Origin: Algoriphagus aquimarinus | Lineage (GTDB): Bacteria > Bacteroidota > Bacteroidia > Cytophagales > Cyclobacteriaceae | DNA length: 64,000 nt | Reading direction: 5' to 3' | NCBI RefSeq assembly: GCF_900112005.1 | Contig: NZ_FOKK01000008.1 | Span: 42,523 to 106,522, forward strand | Shown: positions 36,826 through 44,861 of the stretch, in pieces | How the letters are laid out: each line of letters opens with the position of its first letter | How positions within the stretch are numbered: position 1 is the stretch's first letter | Notes under the pieces: model-generated | What the model was told of the DNA's origin: nothing | Databases searched by the model: none | What the model saw: the letters and a program-made list of their open reading frames with translations, nothing else | Translations under genes and position numbers: made by a program

Positions 36826-37335
36826 CTATAACTTATTGTAATACTTAATTAACTCATTGAGCTGTTTGTAATCAAGCTTACCTTTTGCCAGTTTGAGGTG
36901 ATGAATAATGGCAAGTGCTTTTTTCATTCGGCTTTCTGGGCTTTTGACTTTGGTGACAGTATAGACCATCATCCGTTGTTTACCTGGAGTAAGGCTTTTA
37001 AAGTAGTTAGCACCTTCCTCATCTTGGTCCATTAGAACTTGGAGTTCATCAGGCATTTCATGTCCGAATTCGCTATGGTCACGGTCGATTTTTACTGAGA
37101 ATGTACTTTTCTCGACTAAATTGAAACGAGTACGGATTTCCTGATTGACCAATACATACCAATAGTCTTTTGATTTCATCAGAGCCATGTGGTATGGACC
37201 TTCGCTTTTTATCCAAATTAAAACTCGACGATGTTCGGTGTCCATCATCTGAGTGGATATTTCATCAGAAATGGGAATGTGATATTGCCAATGATTAAAT
37301 TCGAATGCAGCCAATTTCCCTTGAAACTCGATCAT
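36826..37335 (-). CDS. YdeI/OmpD-associated family protein with DUF1905 domain
   Basis: A 169-residue cytoplasmic protein. The N-terminal DUF1905 beta-barrel-like part (about 1-85) is followed by the YdeI-type C-terminal helical region with MPDELQVLMDQDEEGANYFKSLTPGKQRMMVYTVTKVKSPESRMKKA features (about 94-140), typical of this group. Some relatives are named bacteriocin-protection proteins, but the molecular role is not known. It precedes pxpA by 63 bases and may or may not share its transcript. Confidence 0.78.
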   Translation of the reverse strand: MIEFQGKLAAFEFNHWQYHIPISDEISTQMMDTEHRRVLIWIKSEGPYHMALMKSKDYWYVLVNQEIRTRFNLVEKSTFSVKIDRDHSEFGHEMPDELQVLMDQDEEGANYFKSLTPGKQRMMVYTVTKVKSPESRMKKALAIIHHLKLAKGKLDYKQLNELIKYYNKL

Positions 37336-37390
37336 TTTGTGGTTTGGAGAAGTATTATTTTCAACGTTTTCTAGCGACTAGCCTAAAGTA

Positions 37391-37423
37391 AAAAATCCCC
37401 TCAATTTTAGCGAAAGAGGGGAT
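37391..37423 (-). terminator. Terminator of the kinase/response-regulator operon
   Basis: Arms ATCCCCTC (37395-37402) and GAGGGGAT (37416-37423), preceded on plus by an A-run that reads as a T-tract on minus. It lies about 180 bases past the hybrid kinase stop at 37601. Confidence 0.7.
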
Positions 37424-37600
37424 CATAAATTACTTATTATATGCGACTATCTGCTTTTCTGCCCGTAAGACGATTAAAGCTTTACAGGATGTGGTAAAGC
37501 TTAGCATTTAGTTCACTTCAGTCAATTGTCTTCGAGCAAGCAAAGAAATTTTGGTGACAGGCGTGATCCGATTGCTATTGCATGCGGATACTCAACTGCT

Positions 37601-39046
37601 TCAACCTGGAAGGTTAAAAGTGATCAGGAAGGAAGTTCCTTTTCCTACGTCACTTTTTACCCGAATAGATCCGCCATGGCTTAGAATGATATTTTGAGTA
37701 TTGGTAAGGCCGAGTCCAGATCCGGTGGCTTTGCTGGTAAAGAAAGGTTCAAACAAGCGCTCTAGGTTTTCCTTAGGAATTCCTTCTCCATTGTCCTTGA
37801 TTTCAATTCTACATTGGTTTCCCTTGATACTCGTCTTGAGTAAAAGTTTACCGGTTTTCTCAGGTATCGCTTCGATTGCATTTACAATCAGGTTTACCAA
37901 TGCAATTTTTACCTTTTCACCGTCAACCTTTACATCACAAATATCGGTTTGATATTGTTTTTGGATGTTTATTCCTTTGAAGTCTATGCGATCCTTGACA
38001 TGCTCAAGTGCCTCGTCTAACAAGGTGTTGATCGAATGACTCTTCGCATCCAATTCTGTAAATCGAGTGCTATCCAGTAGTTGAGTGACGAGATGGTTGA
38101 TTCTGTCACAATTCCTGCGGATTACATCTATCAGGTCACCACTTTCAGCCAGCACTGACTCCGGCAATTCCATATGTAGTTGGTCTGCGGATAGCAGAAT
38201 CGTTGTAAGTGGGTTTTTGACTTCGTGTGCTAGAAGTCTGGCAATTCTACCCGTAGAGGAGAATTTTTTTAGGTTCAGCTCTTCCTCTTCTTTGGCTTTG
38301 ATCGCGCTCAGGTCCTTAATTAAAACCTGGAATATGCTGACGTCTTGCTTTACTATACTTACTAAACTATTGATGGTATGTCCATGATCTACTGTCATGA
38401 GTGCTTCCATATCATAAATCTCCTGATCTTTGAAAAACAGGTCATCTAGCTCTTGGCGGGATGATTCTTCAATAAGTAGGTCTTTAAAGAAAAAGCTTTC
38501 AATAGAATCAGGGTCGTATGCTTTCATCCCAAATTTTTTGAGAAATGCGGGATTAGCTTCTATGATCTCACCTTCATCATCCATCAGAAGAAAGGGATCA
38601 CTTGCTAGCTCAAAAATGGACCGAAACTTAACAGCAGCACTTGCCAGCGACTCAATCAATTGAGCATCACGAATAGCATATCTCAGTGTTCTGTCGAGGA
38701 TATACGCATCAAATTCCCCTTTGACTAAATAATCAGAAGCTCCTAAAGTGAGTGCTTCTCTGTCAATGTCGCCTGTACTCATGCCGGTAAGCATAATTAC
38801 AGGTGCATGTTTCCTAATTGATTTGATCTCGCGAATTAGTTCTAGGCCGGTATCTTTTCCAAGTCGGTAATCGACCAGAAAGACATCGAAGTTCTGATTT
38901 AGCTTAGTAATGGCTTCTTCAAGGCTAGTTGCGCCTTCTAATTCATAGGTGGTTTCAGTGATTCTTTTCAGCAGAGTAGATACTAAAAAGAAGTCATCCG
39001 GATCATCATCTACGTAGAGTATTCTTATGGTCTCTGTACTAATCAT
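37601..39046 (-). CDS. Receiver-PAS-histidine kinase hybrid
   Basis: A 481-residue soluble signalling protein with an N-terminal receiver (residues 8-122, phospho-Asp D59 in LVDYRLG). A PAS domain (about 138-245), a DHp helix with H274 in LLAHEVKNPL and an ATPase domain ending at the C terminus (NLIVNAIEAIPE, DNGEGIP, GSGLGL) follow. Receiver-first kinases act downstream of another kinase, and the partner is probably the CHASE3 kinase encoded two genes upstream. It starts 9 bases after the stand-alone receiver gene. No membrane span. Confidence 0.92.
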   Translation of the reverse strand: MISTETIRILYVDDDPDDFFLVSTLLKRITETTYELEGATSLEEAITKLNQNFDVFLVDYRLGKDTGLELIREIKSIRKHAPVIMLTGMSTGDIDREALTLGASDYLVKGEFDAYILDRTLRYAIRDAQLIESLASAAVKFRSIFELASDPFLLMDDEGEIIEANPAFLKKFGMKAYDPDSIESFFFKDLLIEESSRQELDDLFFKDQEIYDMEALMTVDHGHTINSLVSIVKQDVSIFQVLIKDLSAIKAKEEEELNLKKFSSTGRIARLLAHEVKNPLTTILLSADQLHMELPESVLAESGDLIDVIRRNCDRINHLVTQLLDSTRFTELDAKSHSINTLLDEALEHVKDRIDFKGINIQKQYQTDICDVKVDGEKVKIALVNLIVNAIEAIPEKTGKLLLKTSIKGNQCRIEIKDNGEGIPKENLERLFEPFFTSKATGSGLGLTNTQNIILSHGGSIRVKSDVGKGTSFLITFNLPG

Positions 39047-39055
39047 GTTTTCTAT

Positions 39056-39499
39056 TTACCCTGGCAACAATACTGTTTTTGACCAGTAATTCTCGATTTC
39101 TTCTGTGACTTTGACTAATTCCTCAAAAGATCCTGGCTTGGTAATAAAGCTGCTAGACCCCATTTTGTAGGTAATTCGTATATCGTCAGCACTATTTGAG
39201 GTAGTGAAAATAATGACTGGAATGGATTTCAACTCATCGCTGCTTTTAATTTCAGCGAGTGCTTCTCTGCCATCTTTTCGAGGCATATTGAGATCGAGAA
39301 GAATAATATCCGGTTTAGGATACTTTTCCAGATCATCGTAAGGAGGAGTTCGTTTTAAATACTTGAGCAAAGCCTCTCCATCTTCTACGCAAGTAACTTT
39401 TTCCTTTGGCAAAGTCCTTTCAAAGGCTTTAAGAATTAATAACTTATCATCCTCATCGTCTTCTGCAACTAGGATTTGAATGGGTTTCTCGAAGGACAT
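39056..39499 (-). CDS. Stand-alone response regulator receiver (Rcp1-like)
   Basis: About 147 residues from ATG 39499 (MSFEKPIQILVAEDDEDDK). The frame is open to 39523, and an ATG at 39505 is also possible. It is a single receiver domain with acidic pocket EDDEDD, phospho-Asp in IILLDLNMPRKDG (about residue 66), Thr in IFTTSN and Lys in SFITKPGS. The NMPRKDG loop and length resemble Rcp1-type receivers that pair with phytochrome-like kinases. Lying between a CHASE3 kinase and a receiver-kinase hybrid, it may shuttle phosphate between them. Confidence 0.9.
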   Translation of the reverse strand: MSFEKPIQILVAEDDEDDKLLILKAFERTLPKEKVTCVEDGEALLKYLKRTPPYDDLEKYPKPDIILLDLNMPRKDGREALAEIKSSDELKSIPVIIFTTSNSADDIRITYKMGSSSFITKPGSFEELVKVTEEIENYWSKTVLLPG

Positions 39500-39599
39500 G
39501 AGCATATAGTCTGTGACAAACAAGGGTTAAAATGTGCTCTTAAGATAAGCACGATTTTGTTAATTAAATATTATCGAAAGAAGATGGGATATACGGCAT

Positions 39600-41039
39600 T
39601 TAAGCATTTATATACGGCAAAATTATATTGAAAACTGCGCCGTTTCCAGCGCTACTTTCTGCAAATATTACTCCTCCGTTTTTCTCAATTATTTTCCGAG
39701 TGATAGATAGACCAATTCCCGTGCCTTCATATTCTTTCTTTCCATGTAATCTCTGAAATATGGAAAATATTCTTTCAGCATGCGTTTTTTCAAACCCAAT
39801 CCCGTTATCACTCACCTTGATTAGGCAGTAGTTTTCACTACTATTCAGGGATGGGTATTTATTAATAAGTTCATCACTAGCTTTCTCAGAGGTGATGGAT
39901 ATTTCTGGATTGAGACTAGGTTTGGAGAACTTGAGAGAGTTGGAAATTAGGTTTTGAAACACTTGTCGGTATTCCGTGTCAGAGCCTTTTACTTTCGGTA
40001 ATTCCCCTACTGTTATTTTTGCAGATTTATCTTGAATTGCGATTTCATAGTCTTCCAGCATATCTGAAATTACTGTAGTAAGTTTTACAGATGTTATCTT
40101 TTCATTCTCAATTCTACCTGCACGACTGTATTCTAAAAGATCTGTAATCAAGCGCCTCATTCTAACTGCGGCAGCTGTAATCCTGCTTAAATATAAGTCA
40201 CCTTCTCCCTCTAACTTGCCACTGTATTGTTCTTTCAATAGATCAGAAAATGCAGTGATTTTGCGTAGAGGCTCCTGCAAATCATGTGAAGCTACGTAGG
40301 CAAATTGCTCCAGCTCTTTATTTGAATCATCCAGGAGTTTGATTTGATCTCTTAGCTTTTGTTGAAATAAAGTAATCTCTTTATTCGCAGCGAGTTGTGC
40401 TTTATTATAGTGATAAATAGAGAAAAAGGTCATCAAACCTATAGTAATAGAGAAAAGTGAAATGAGACCAACGATAAATGGGAGAGCATTTATGTTATTC
40501 ACCAACCCTTGATTTCGTTGCAGAAAGAGATCGTTTTCTACATCGTTGATACGCAAGACAACTTCTTTGATCAACGTATAACCACTCAAGGCATTATTGA
40601 TCTTATTGGGGTCCATGAAACCAACTAAGTCACCATGCTCTTTCATATAGGTTATTGAAGCTTCAAAAGTCCTTACTCTAGAATTGATCAGCCCCCTGAG
40701 TTCTTCTATATTATTTTGCTGACGAGCATTGTCCATAGTCAATTCCTGAAGCTGAGTCAGAAGGGATTCAGCATTCACATGTGACTGATGATAATTGGTC
40801 AAAAACTCTTCGTTTCCCGTAAGGACATACCCTCTAATATTGGTTTCCCTTTCCAAAATGCTGGAGTACAATTCATCGGTGCGTTGAAGGACATCAGATG
40901 TGTGCATTACGCCATCAGTATAGTATTCAATCTTACCGGCCGTCCAATAGGAAACTCCACTACCAATGATAATCAATAGAAGAGTTACTATGGAGTATAT
41001 TTTGACCTGCCTGATAGATGGGTTTTGTTCGTTTTTCAT
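39600..41039 (-). CDS. CHASE3-domain membrane histidine kinase
   Basis: About 479 residues from ATG 41039 (MKNEQNPS). A TTG at 41075 would add 12 residues. It has TM1 at about 15-37, an extracytoplasmic CHASE3 sensor (about 40-180, RETNIRGYVLTGNEEFLTNYHQ), TM2 near 192-214 and a short coiled coil. DHp with FAYVASHDLQEPLRKITAFSDLL and a full ATPase domain ending in VFNIILPY follow. The DLQEPLRK phospho-site type matches phytochrome-like kinases that use Rcp1-like receivers, and such a receiver is encoded next. Signal unknown. Confidence 0.92.
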   Translation of the reverse strand: MKNEQNPSIRQVKIYSIVTLLLIIIGSGVSYWTAGKIEYYTDGVMHTSDVLQRTDELYSSILERETNIRGYVLTGNEEFLTNYHQSHVNAESLLTQLQELTMDNARQQNNIEELRGLINSRVRTFEASITYMKEHGDLVGFMDPNKINNALSGYTLIKEVVLRINDVENDLFLQRNQGLVNNINALPFIVGLISLFSITIGLMTFFSIYHYNKAQLAANKEITLFQQKLRDQIKLLDDSNKELEQFAYVASHDLQEPLRKITAFSDLLKEQYSGKLEGEGDLYLSRITAAAVRMRRLITDLLEYSRAGRIENEKITSVKLTTVISDMLEDYEIAIQDKSAKITVGELPKVKGSDTEYRQVFQNLISNSLKFSKPSLNPEISITSEKASDELINKYPSLNSSENYCLIKVSDNGIGFEKTHAERIFSIFQRLHGKKEYEGTGIGLSITRKIIEKNGGVIFAESSAGNGAVFNIILPYINA

Positions 41040-41168
41040 TTGATATTTACCTAAATCGGGGAATTTATTTCCCAATAAGATTCTTCTTTTACTTTATCGT
41101 AGATTCTATTTTATGCTTATTTCCCCTAAATAGCCCATTTAAGCTGGTTTTTTACTAATTACTATTTC

Positions 41169-41184
41169 AGGCACACCTGTTGAA
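41169..41184 (+). promoter_or_regulatory. Candidate sigma-54 (-24/-12) promoter before the small stress genes
   Basis: AGGCACACCTGTTGAA: GGCAC at -24, ten bases between the GG and the next pair, then TTGAA in place of TTGCA at -12. It lies 46 bases before the small membrane protein gene. The window encodes a sigma-54-type activator 1.2 kb downstream. The -12 GC is not perfect. Confidence 0.4.
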
Positions 41185-41229
41185 CTAGTAGATATAAATA
41201 AATAATCATACAACCTAAATACCAAAACT

Positions 41230-41382
41230 ATGAGTTCTTTATTGTATTTCATCGCAGTTATTCTTCTGATCGGCTGGCTAGTCGGAGTATTTGCTTACAG
41301 TGCAGGAGGATTGATCCATGTATTACTAGTATTAGCTATTATCGCTGTGCTATTCAGATTGATTTCAGGGCGATCCATTTAG
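41230..41382 (+). CDS. lmo0937-family small membrane protein
   Basis: A 50-residue protein (MSSLLYFIAVILLIGWLVGV start, LFRLISGRSI end) with two hydrophobic helices separated by AYSAGGLIH. Length and pattern, including the central GWLVGxFxYSAGGLIHxLL, match the lmo0937/DUF5670 family of small membrane proteins that often sit among general stress genes. Here the neighbours are a csbD remnant, a YtxH-like gene and dps, which supports this setting. Function unknown. Confidence 0.82.
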   Translation: MSSLLYFIAVILLIGWLVGVFAYSAGGLIHVLLVLAIIAVLFRLISGRSI

Positions 41383-41441
41383 AGCCTCTAAGCAAATCGT
41401 CTGCTTGATTTTATAATCAAGGAAATTTGAAACATTTAACC

Positions 41442-41637
41442 AACGATACCAGGAAGTTTACTGAAACAAAGGGAAAATGAAATATCCTTAAAGGTAAACT
41501 GAAACAGCAATATGATGATCTCTTTGATGATGATTTAACTTTTGCTGAAGGTAAATTAAGATGAACTTTGGGGTCGTTTGCAGAAGAAAATCGGTAAGAC
41601 CAAAGAGGAAATCATTGACCAGATCAAAGAAATCTGA
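41442..41637 (+). pseudogene. CsbD-family stress protein, inactivated
   Basis: Read with corrections, the segment encodes a CsbD-like protein: TETKGK(W)NILKGKLKQ, YDDLFDDDLTFAEGK and then, one base out of frame, DELWGRLQKKIGKTKEEIIDQIKEI with stop at 41635-41637. Three lesions are visible. No ATG occurs at the expected start (ACC at 41439-41441), TGA at 41478-41480 replaces the usual Trp, and a one-base insertion plus substitutions near 41556-41559 shift the frame. The order lmo0937-like, csbD, YtxH-like is a stress gene row in which only csbD is broken. Confidence 0.85.
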
Positions 41638-41667
41638 TAATTATCAACAACCACAACTACACAAATC

Positions 41668-41919
41668 ATGAACAAATCAACAATAAACAAGACCCTTTGG
41701 CTTAGCGGATTGATCACAGGCGCTATGGTAGGAGCATATCTTTATAAAAATAAGGAAGAATTTGGTCCTCAAAAAGAAAAATTAAATAGCCTGCTGGGAG
41801 ATTTTCAGTCCATCCTAGGCGACTTGAAGAATAAGATCCTTGAAGCGAAGACAGACGGGTTGGAAGCTACAAAGACAGCACTTCAGTCAGCTAAGGACAA
41901 AGTAGAAAAAGTTAAATGA
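41668..41919 (+). CDS. YtxH-like small stress-associated protein
   Basis: An 83-residue protein with a single N-terminal hydrophobic segment (about 10-25, LWLSGLITGAMVGAYLY). A charged amphipathic helix with repeated Lys/Glu heptads follows (SLLGDFQSILGDLKNKI ... KTALQSAKDKVEKVK). This is the usual layout of YtxH-domain proteins, which accompany general stress genes. It follows the csbD remnant by 30 bases and ends at a strong terminator, so it is the last gene of that unit. Molecular role unknown. Confidence 0.75.
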   Translation: MNKSTINKTLWLSGLITGAMVGAYLYKNKEEFGPQKEKLNSLLGDFQSILGDLKNKILEAKTDGLEATKTALQSAKDKVEKVK

Positions 41920-41937
41920 AATAGGTTTAGAATGTGA

Positions 41938-41968
41938 AAAGGTGTGGCCTTTAGCCGCACCTTTTTTA
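41938..41968 (+). terminator. Terminator after the YtxH-like gene
   Basis: Arms AAGGTGTGGC (41939-41948) and GCCGCACCTT (41954-41963, one G-U pair) followed by a T-run. Confidence 0.88.
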
Positions 41969-42052
41969 TAATTTAATCCTTTAATAATTTGATATAGTAC
42001 CCAATTGACAGAATGAATGTGCCCGAGTTCGAAGAGAGTAGAAGATTATGTA

Positions 42053-42433
42053 ATGAAGAATAAGCTAATCTTAGTAATAGATGATGAGCCGGAAATTAGG
42101 TCCTTATTATCCAGGTTTCTGGGTAGAAAGGGTTTTTCGGTGATTACTGCTGGAACACTCCAAGAAGGAAGAAAATTGTTTAATCAATCTAAACCTCAGT
42201 TGGTTTTTTTAGATGTTAACTTACCTGATGGAAATGGGTTACAAGAATTGAAGCACATCAATTCAGGTGAAATTCAGGCCAAAGTAATAATGATGAGTGC
42301 CTTTGATCACAAAGAAATAAAAATGGAAGCTATTCAATATGGAGCGTTAGACTTCCTCAGTAAACCATTCAACATTGCGCGTCTGGACCAGGTGGTTCAG
42401 AGCCAATTAATCAATTCAAATAACGCAAAGTAA
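42053..42433 (+). CDS. Stand-alone response regulator receiver
   Basis: About 126 residues from ATG 42053 (MKNKLILVIDDEPEIRSLL). The frame is open to an ATG at 42017, which would add 12 residues lacking family similarity. It is a single receiver domain with acidic pair DDE, phospho-Asp in LVFLDVNLPDGNG, switch Ser in MMSAFD and Lys in LDFLSKPFN. No output domain. The NtrC-like gene starts 4 bases after its stop, so the two are co-translated and the receiver may tune the NtrC-like protein or its kinase. Confidence 0.9.
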   Translation: MKNKLILVIDDEPEIRSLLSRFLGRKGFSVITAGTLQEGRKLFNQSKPQLVFLDVNLPDGNGLQELKHINSGEIQAKVIMMSAFDHKEIKMEAIQYGALDFLSKPFNIARLDQVVQSQLINSNNAK

Positions 42434-42437
42434 AATC

Positions 42438-43850
42438 ATGGCTAAGATTCTCGTAATTGATGATAATATAGATATCTGTCAACTTTTGGAACGATTTCTC
42501 ACCAAGAAGGGCTACGATGTTGAAACTACAATCTCAGGAAAGAATGGGTTAGATATGGTCAAAAAGACTTTTTTTGATCTTATTTTCTGTGATTTTAAAT
42601 TGCGTGACATGGAGGGTAGAGATGTGCTGATGAAAGTCAGAGAGATTTCTCCAAGAACCCAAGTGGCAATAATAACAGGCTACGCTGATGTGAAAATCGC
42701 TGTGGAAGTGATCAAAAATGGCGCATTCGACTATGTGACGAAACCGTTGATCCCAGATGAGATTATTAACCTAATCGAAAGGGCTCTTGCGGCTTCAAAA
42801 GCTAATAAATCCAATACCCAAACTTTCACCAAAGCCACCCAACTTAAAAAGGAAACCGATTCCAAGGTTCAGAAATCCGACTCCAAATTCCTTCGTGGTA
42901 CCGGTGCTGAATCAAAAAAATTATATAAGGAAGTAGCTCTTGTAGCACCTACAAGCCTAAGTGTGGTAATCTACGGAGAAAGTGGAGCAGGTAAGGAAAA
43001 TATTGCGCGTACTATCCACGATCAAAGTGAGCGCGCCGGTAAACCTTTTATCGCAGTCGATTGTGGCGCCATGACCAAAGAATTAGCAGGAAGTGAACTG
43101 TGGGGTCATGAAAAAGGATCCTTTACAGGAGCTTTGGCAGAGAAGCCAGGGCAGTTTGAATTGGCCGATGGAGGTACAATATTCTTGGATGAAATCGCTA
43201 ATCTTTCCTATGAAACTCAAGTTGGTCTTCTTAGGCTCGTTCAGGAGCGTAAACTTAGAAGGATAGGTGGAACAAAGGATAAGTCTATCGATGTGAGAAT
43301 TCTTGTTGCTTCTAATGAAGATCTTAGGAAGGCTGTGTCAGCGGGTAAATTCAGAGAGGATTTATATTTTAGATTTAATGAATTTAGCATTACAGTGCCG
43401 CCTTTGAGAAATCGAAAAGCAGATATTGAAGCTTTCGCTTACCATTTCCTGGAGCTTTCTAATGCAGAATTGAATAAGAAAGTATTTGGGTTTGATGAGC
43501 AAGTGATGGATGTGTTGAAAGAATATCCATGGCCTGGTAATCTTCGTGAAATGCTTAACGTAATTCGTAGAGCAACGCTTTTGACTGACGGGGGTAAGAT
43601 GTCAGTTTCAGCTCTTCCTCCAGAGATTGTATATTCTCAGAAATTTAATTTTTCTGAATCCGATTCGGAGAGGCACGATATTAAGCCTACTAAAATGCCG
43701 TTAAATCTTAAAGACGCAGCAGCAGAAGCTGAAGCAGAAGTTTTGAAAAAGGTACTTGAAGAAGTTAAATACAATAGAACACAAGCTGCAAAGCAATTAG
43801 GAATAGATCGCAAAACGCTCTTCAATAAAATGAAGCAATACGATTTGTAA
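42438..43850 (+). CDS. Sigma-54-dependent response regulator (NtrC family)
   Basis: A 470-residue activator. The receiver (1-120, phospho-Asp D52 in FCDFKLRDMEG) is followed by an AAA+ domain with Walker A GESGAGKE (180-187), the sigma-54 contact loop GSFTGA (227-232) and Walker B IFLDEI (248-253). A C-terminal Fis-type helix-turn-helix (NRTQAAKQLGIDRKTLFNKMKQYDL) ends it. GSFTGA replaces the commoner GAFTGA, a known functional variant. It should activate sigma-54 promoters; two candidates lie close by (41169 and 44180). The kinase is probably one of those encoded at 37.6-41 kb. Confidence 0.95.
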   Translation: MAKILVIDDNIDICQLLERFLTKKGYDVETTISGKNGLDMVKKTFFDLIFCDFKLRDMEGRDVLMKVREISPRTQVAIITGYADVKIAVEVIKNGAFDYVTKPLIPDEIINLIERALAASKANKSNTQTFTKATQLKKETDSKVQKSDSKFLRGTGAESKKLYKEVALVAPTSLSVVIYGESGAGKENIARTIHDQSERAGKPFIAVDCGAMTKELAGSELWGHEKGSFTGALAEKPGQFELADGGTIFLDEIANLSYETQVGLLRLVQERKLRRIGGTKDKSIDVRILVASNEDLRKAVSAGKFREDLYFRFNEFSITVPPLRNRKADIEAFAYHFLELSNAELNKKVFGFDEQVMDVLKEYPWPGNLREMLNVIRRATLLTDGGKMSVSALPPEIVYSQKFNFSESDSERHDIKPTKMPLNLKDAAAEAEAEVLKKVLEEVKYNRTQAAKQLGIDRKTLFNKMKQYDL

Positions 43851-43867
43851 GAAAGTTGAACACCTAA

Positions 43868-43893
43868 CCCGGAACGCAGTTCCGGGTTTTTTT
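43868..43893 (+). terminator. Terminator after the NtrC-family gene
   Basis: Arms CCCGGAAC (43868-43875) and GTTCCGGG (43879-43886) followed by seven T. The rest of the 43894-44235 spacer contains no ORF worth calling and leads into the dps promoter region. Confidence 0.9.
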
Positions 43894-44179
43894 ATGCCCA
43901 AATTTGACTTCAAATATGGGGGATTTTGGCGATCTGTATGAAAGGGTTTTATGAATTTCGGCTGGTTAATTAACCTGAATATTTTCCTTATGACAGATCA
44001 ATTACATCCCAAGACTGTATAAAATCTTCAACGAATTGGGGATTTTTTTTCGTAACGCCTTTGTCTTAACTCGTCCTAAAGAAATGCAAAGCCAGTTTTT
44101 ATACGCTCTTTAAGGAGATTTTCCAAAGAGTGTATTGCTTAAGGTTTTAACGCGCTACTTCGTTTCGGATGACCTATCA

Positions 44180-44195
44180 TGGCATGCCAGTTGGA
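44180..44195 (+). promoter_or_regulatory. Candidate sigma-54 (-24/-12) promoter before dps
   Basis: TGGCATGCCAGTTGGA: TGGCA at -24, ten bases between the two pairs, TTGG where TTGC is usual. It lies 40 bases before the dps start and 330 bases after the NtrC-type activator gene. The -24 half is good, the -12 half imperfect. Confidence 0.42.
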
Positions 44196-44235
44196 TGTAT
44201 AGTAGTAGAATTTTAAAACTTAAAATACACCACAT

Positions 44236-44724
44236 ATGACTACCACTAAAGCAACACTTGCAAATCATTTGAAACTAGATGCTAAAGCAATGAAAAATGT
44301 ATCAGATAAAATGAATGATTTGCTTTCTGATTATCACATTTTTTATCAAAATGTAAGAGGATTCCATTGGAATGTGAAAGGCGAGAACTTCTTTGATCTG
44401 CACGTTAAGTTCGAGGAACTGTACACGCAAGTGTATGAAAATATTGATGAGATGGCGGAAAGAATAGTAACGATTGGCTTCAAGCCCTTGCATGCATATT
44501 CGGACTATTTGAAAAACACCATTCATAAGGAAATTACAGATATCTCTGACGGAGAAGAATGCGTAAAGCATGTCATTGATGGACTGGGTATTTTGGCTCA
44601 GTCGCATAGAAAAGCAGCGAAAGCGGCAGAGGAAGCAGATGATATTGCCACTGCAGATATGCTGACCAAATTCGTGGGAGATATAGAGAAAAGAATGTGG
44701 ATGTTTACCATGTTTTCTAAGTAA
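44236..44724 (+). CDS. dps: Dps-family ferritin-like DNA-protection protein
   Basis: A 162-residue four-helix protein of the Dps family, which forms dodecamers, oxidises ferrous iron with peroxide and shields DNA in starvation. The inter-subunit ferroxidase residues are visible: H44 in RGFHWNVKG, H56 in FFDLHVKF, D71 and E75 in NIDEMAERI. The Lys-containing short N terminus may bind DNA. Monocistronic: its own promoter region lies upstream and a terminator follows. Neighbouring stress-type genes and the sigma-54-like site suggest stress control. Confidence 0.95.
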   Translation: MTTTKATLANHLKLDAKAMKNVSDKMNDLLSDYHIFYQNVRGFHWNVKGENFFDLHVKFEELYTQVYENIDEMAERIVTIGFKPLHAYSDYLKNTIHKEITDISDGEECVKHVIDGLGILAQSHRKAAKAAEEADDIATADMLTKFVGDIEKRMWMFTMFSK

Positions 44725-44750
44725 TCTTAAAGAGAACTAATCCAATAAAA

Positions 44751-44775
44751 AAACCACAGTGAAAGCTGTGGTTTT
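44751..44775 (+). terminator. Terminator after dps
   Basis: Arms AAACCACAG (44751-44759) and CTGTGGTTT (44766-44774), followed by a T-run. Confidence 0.88.
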
Positions 44776-44790
44776 TTTATTGAACCAAGA

Positions 44791-44818
44791 AAAGCGGCAG
44801 TGTTTAAACTGCCGCTTT
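44791..44818 (-). terminator. Hairpin past the TIM-barrel isomerase gene
   Basis: Arms AAAGCGGCAGT (44791-44801) and ACTGCCGCTTT (44808-44818). It lies 43 bases beyond the stop of the minus-strand gene at 44862, with a short T-tract in that direction. Confidence 0.7.
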
Positions 44819-44861
44819 AAAAAATAGCTTGAAAAGCTTCATTGAAAATAATTGTTATATA

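Noticed and set aside
43894-44160. Small ORFs in the spacer before dps
   Set aside because: Fewer than 15 codons, no coupling and no conservation cue.
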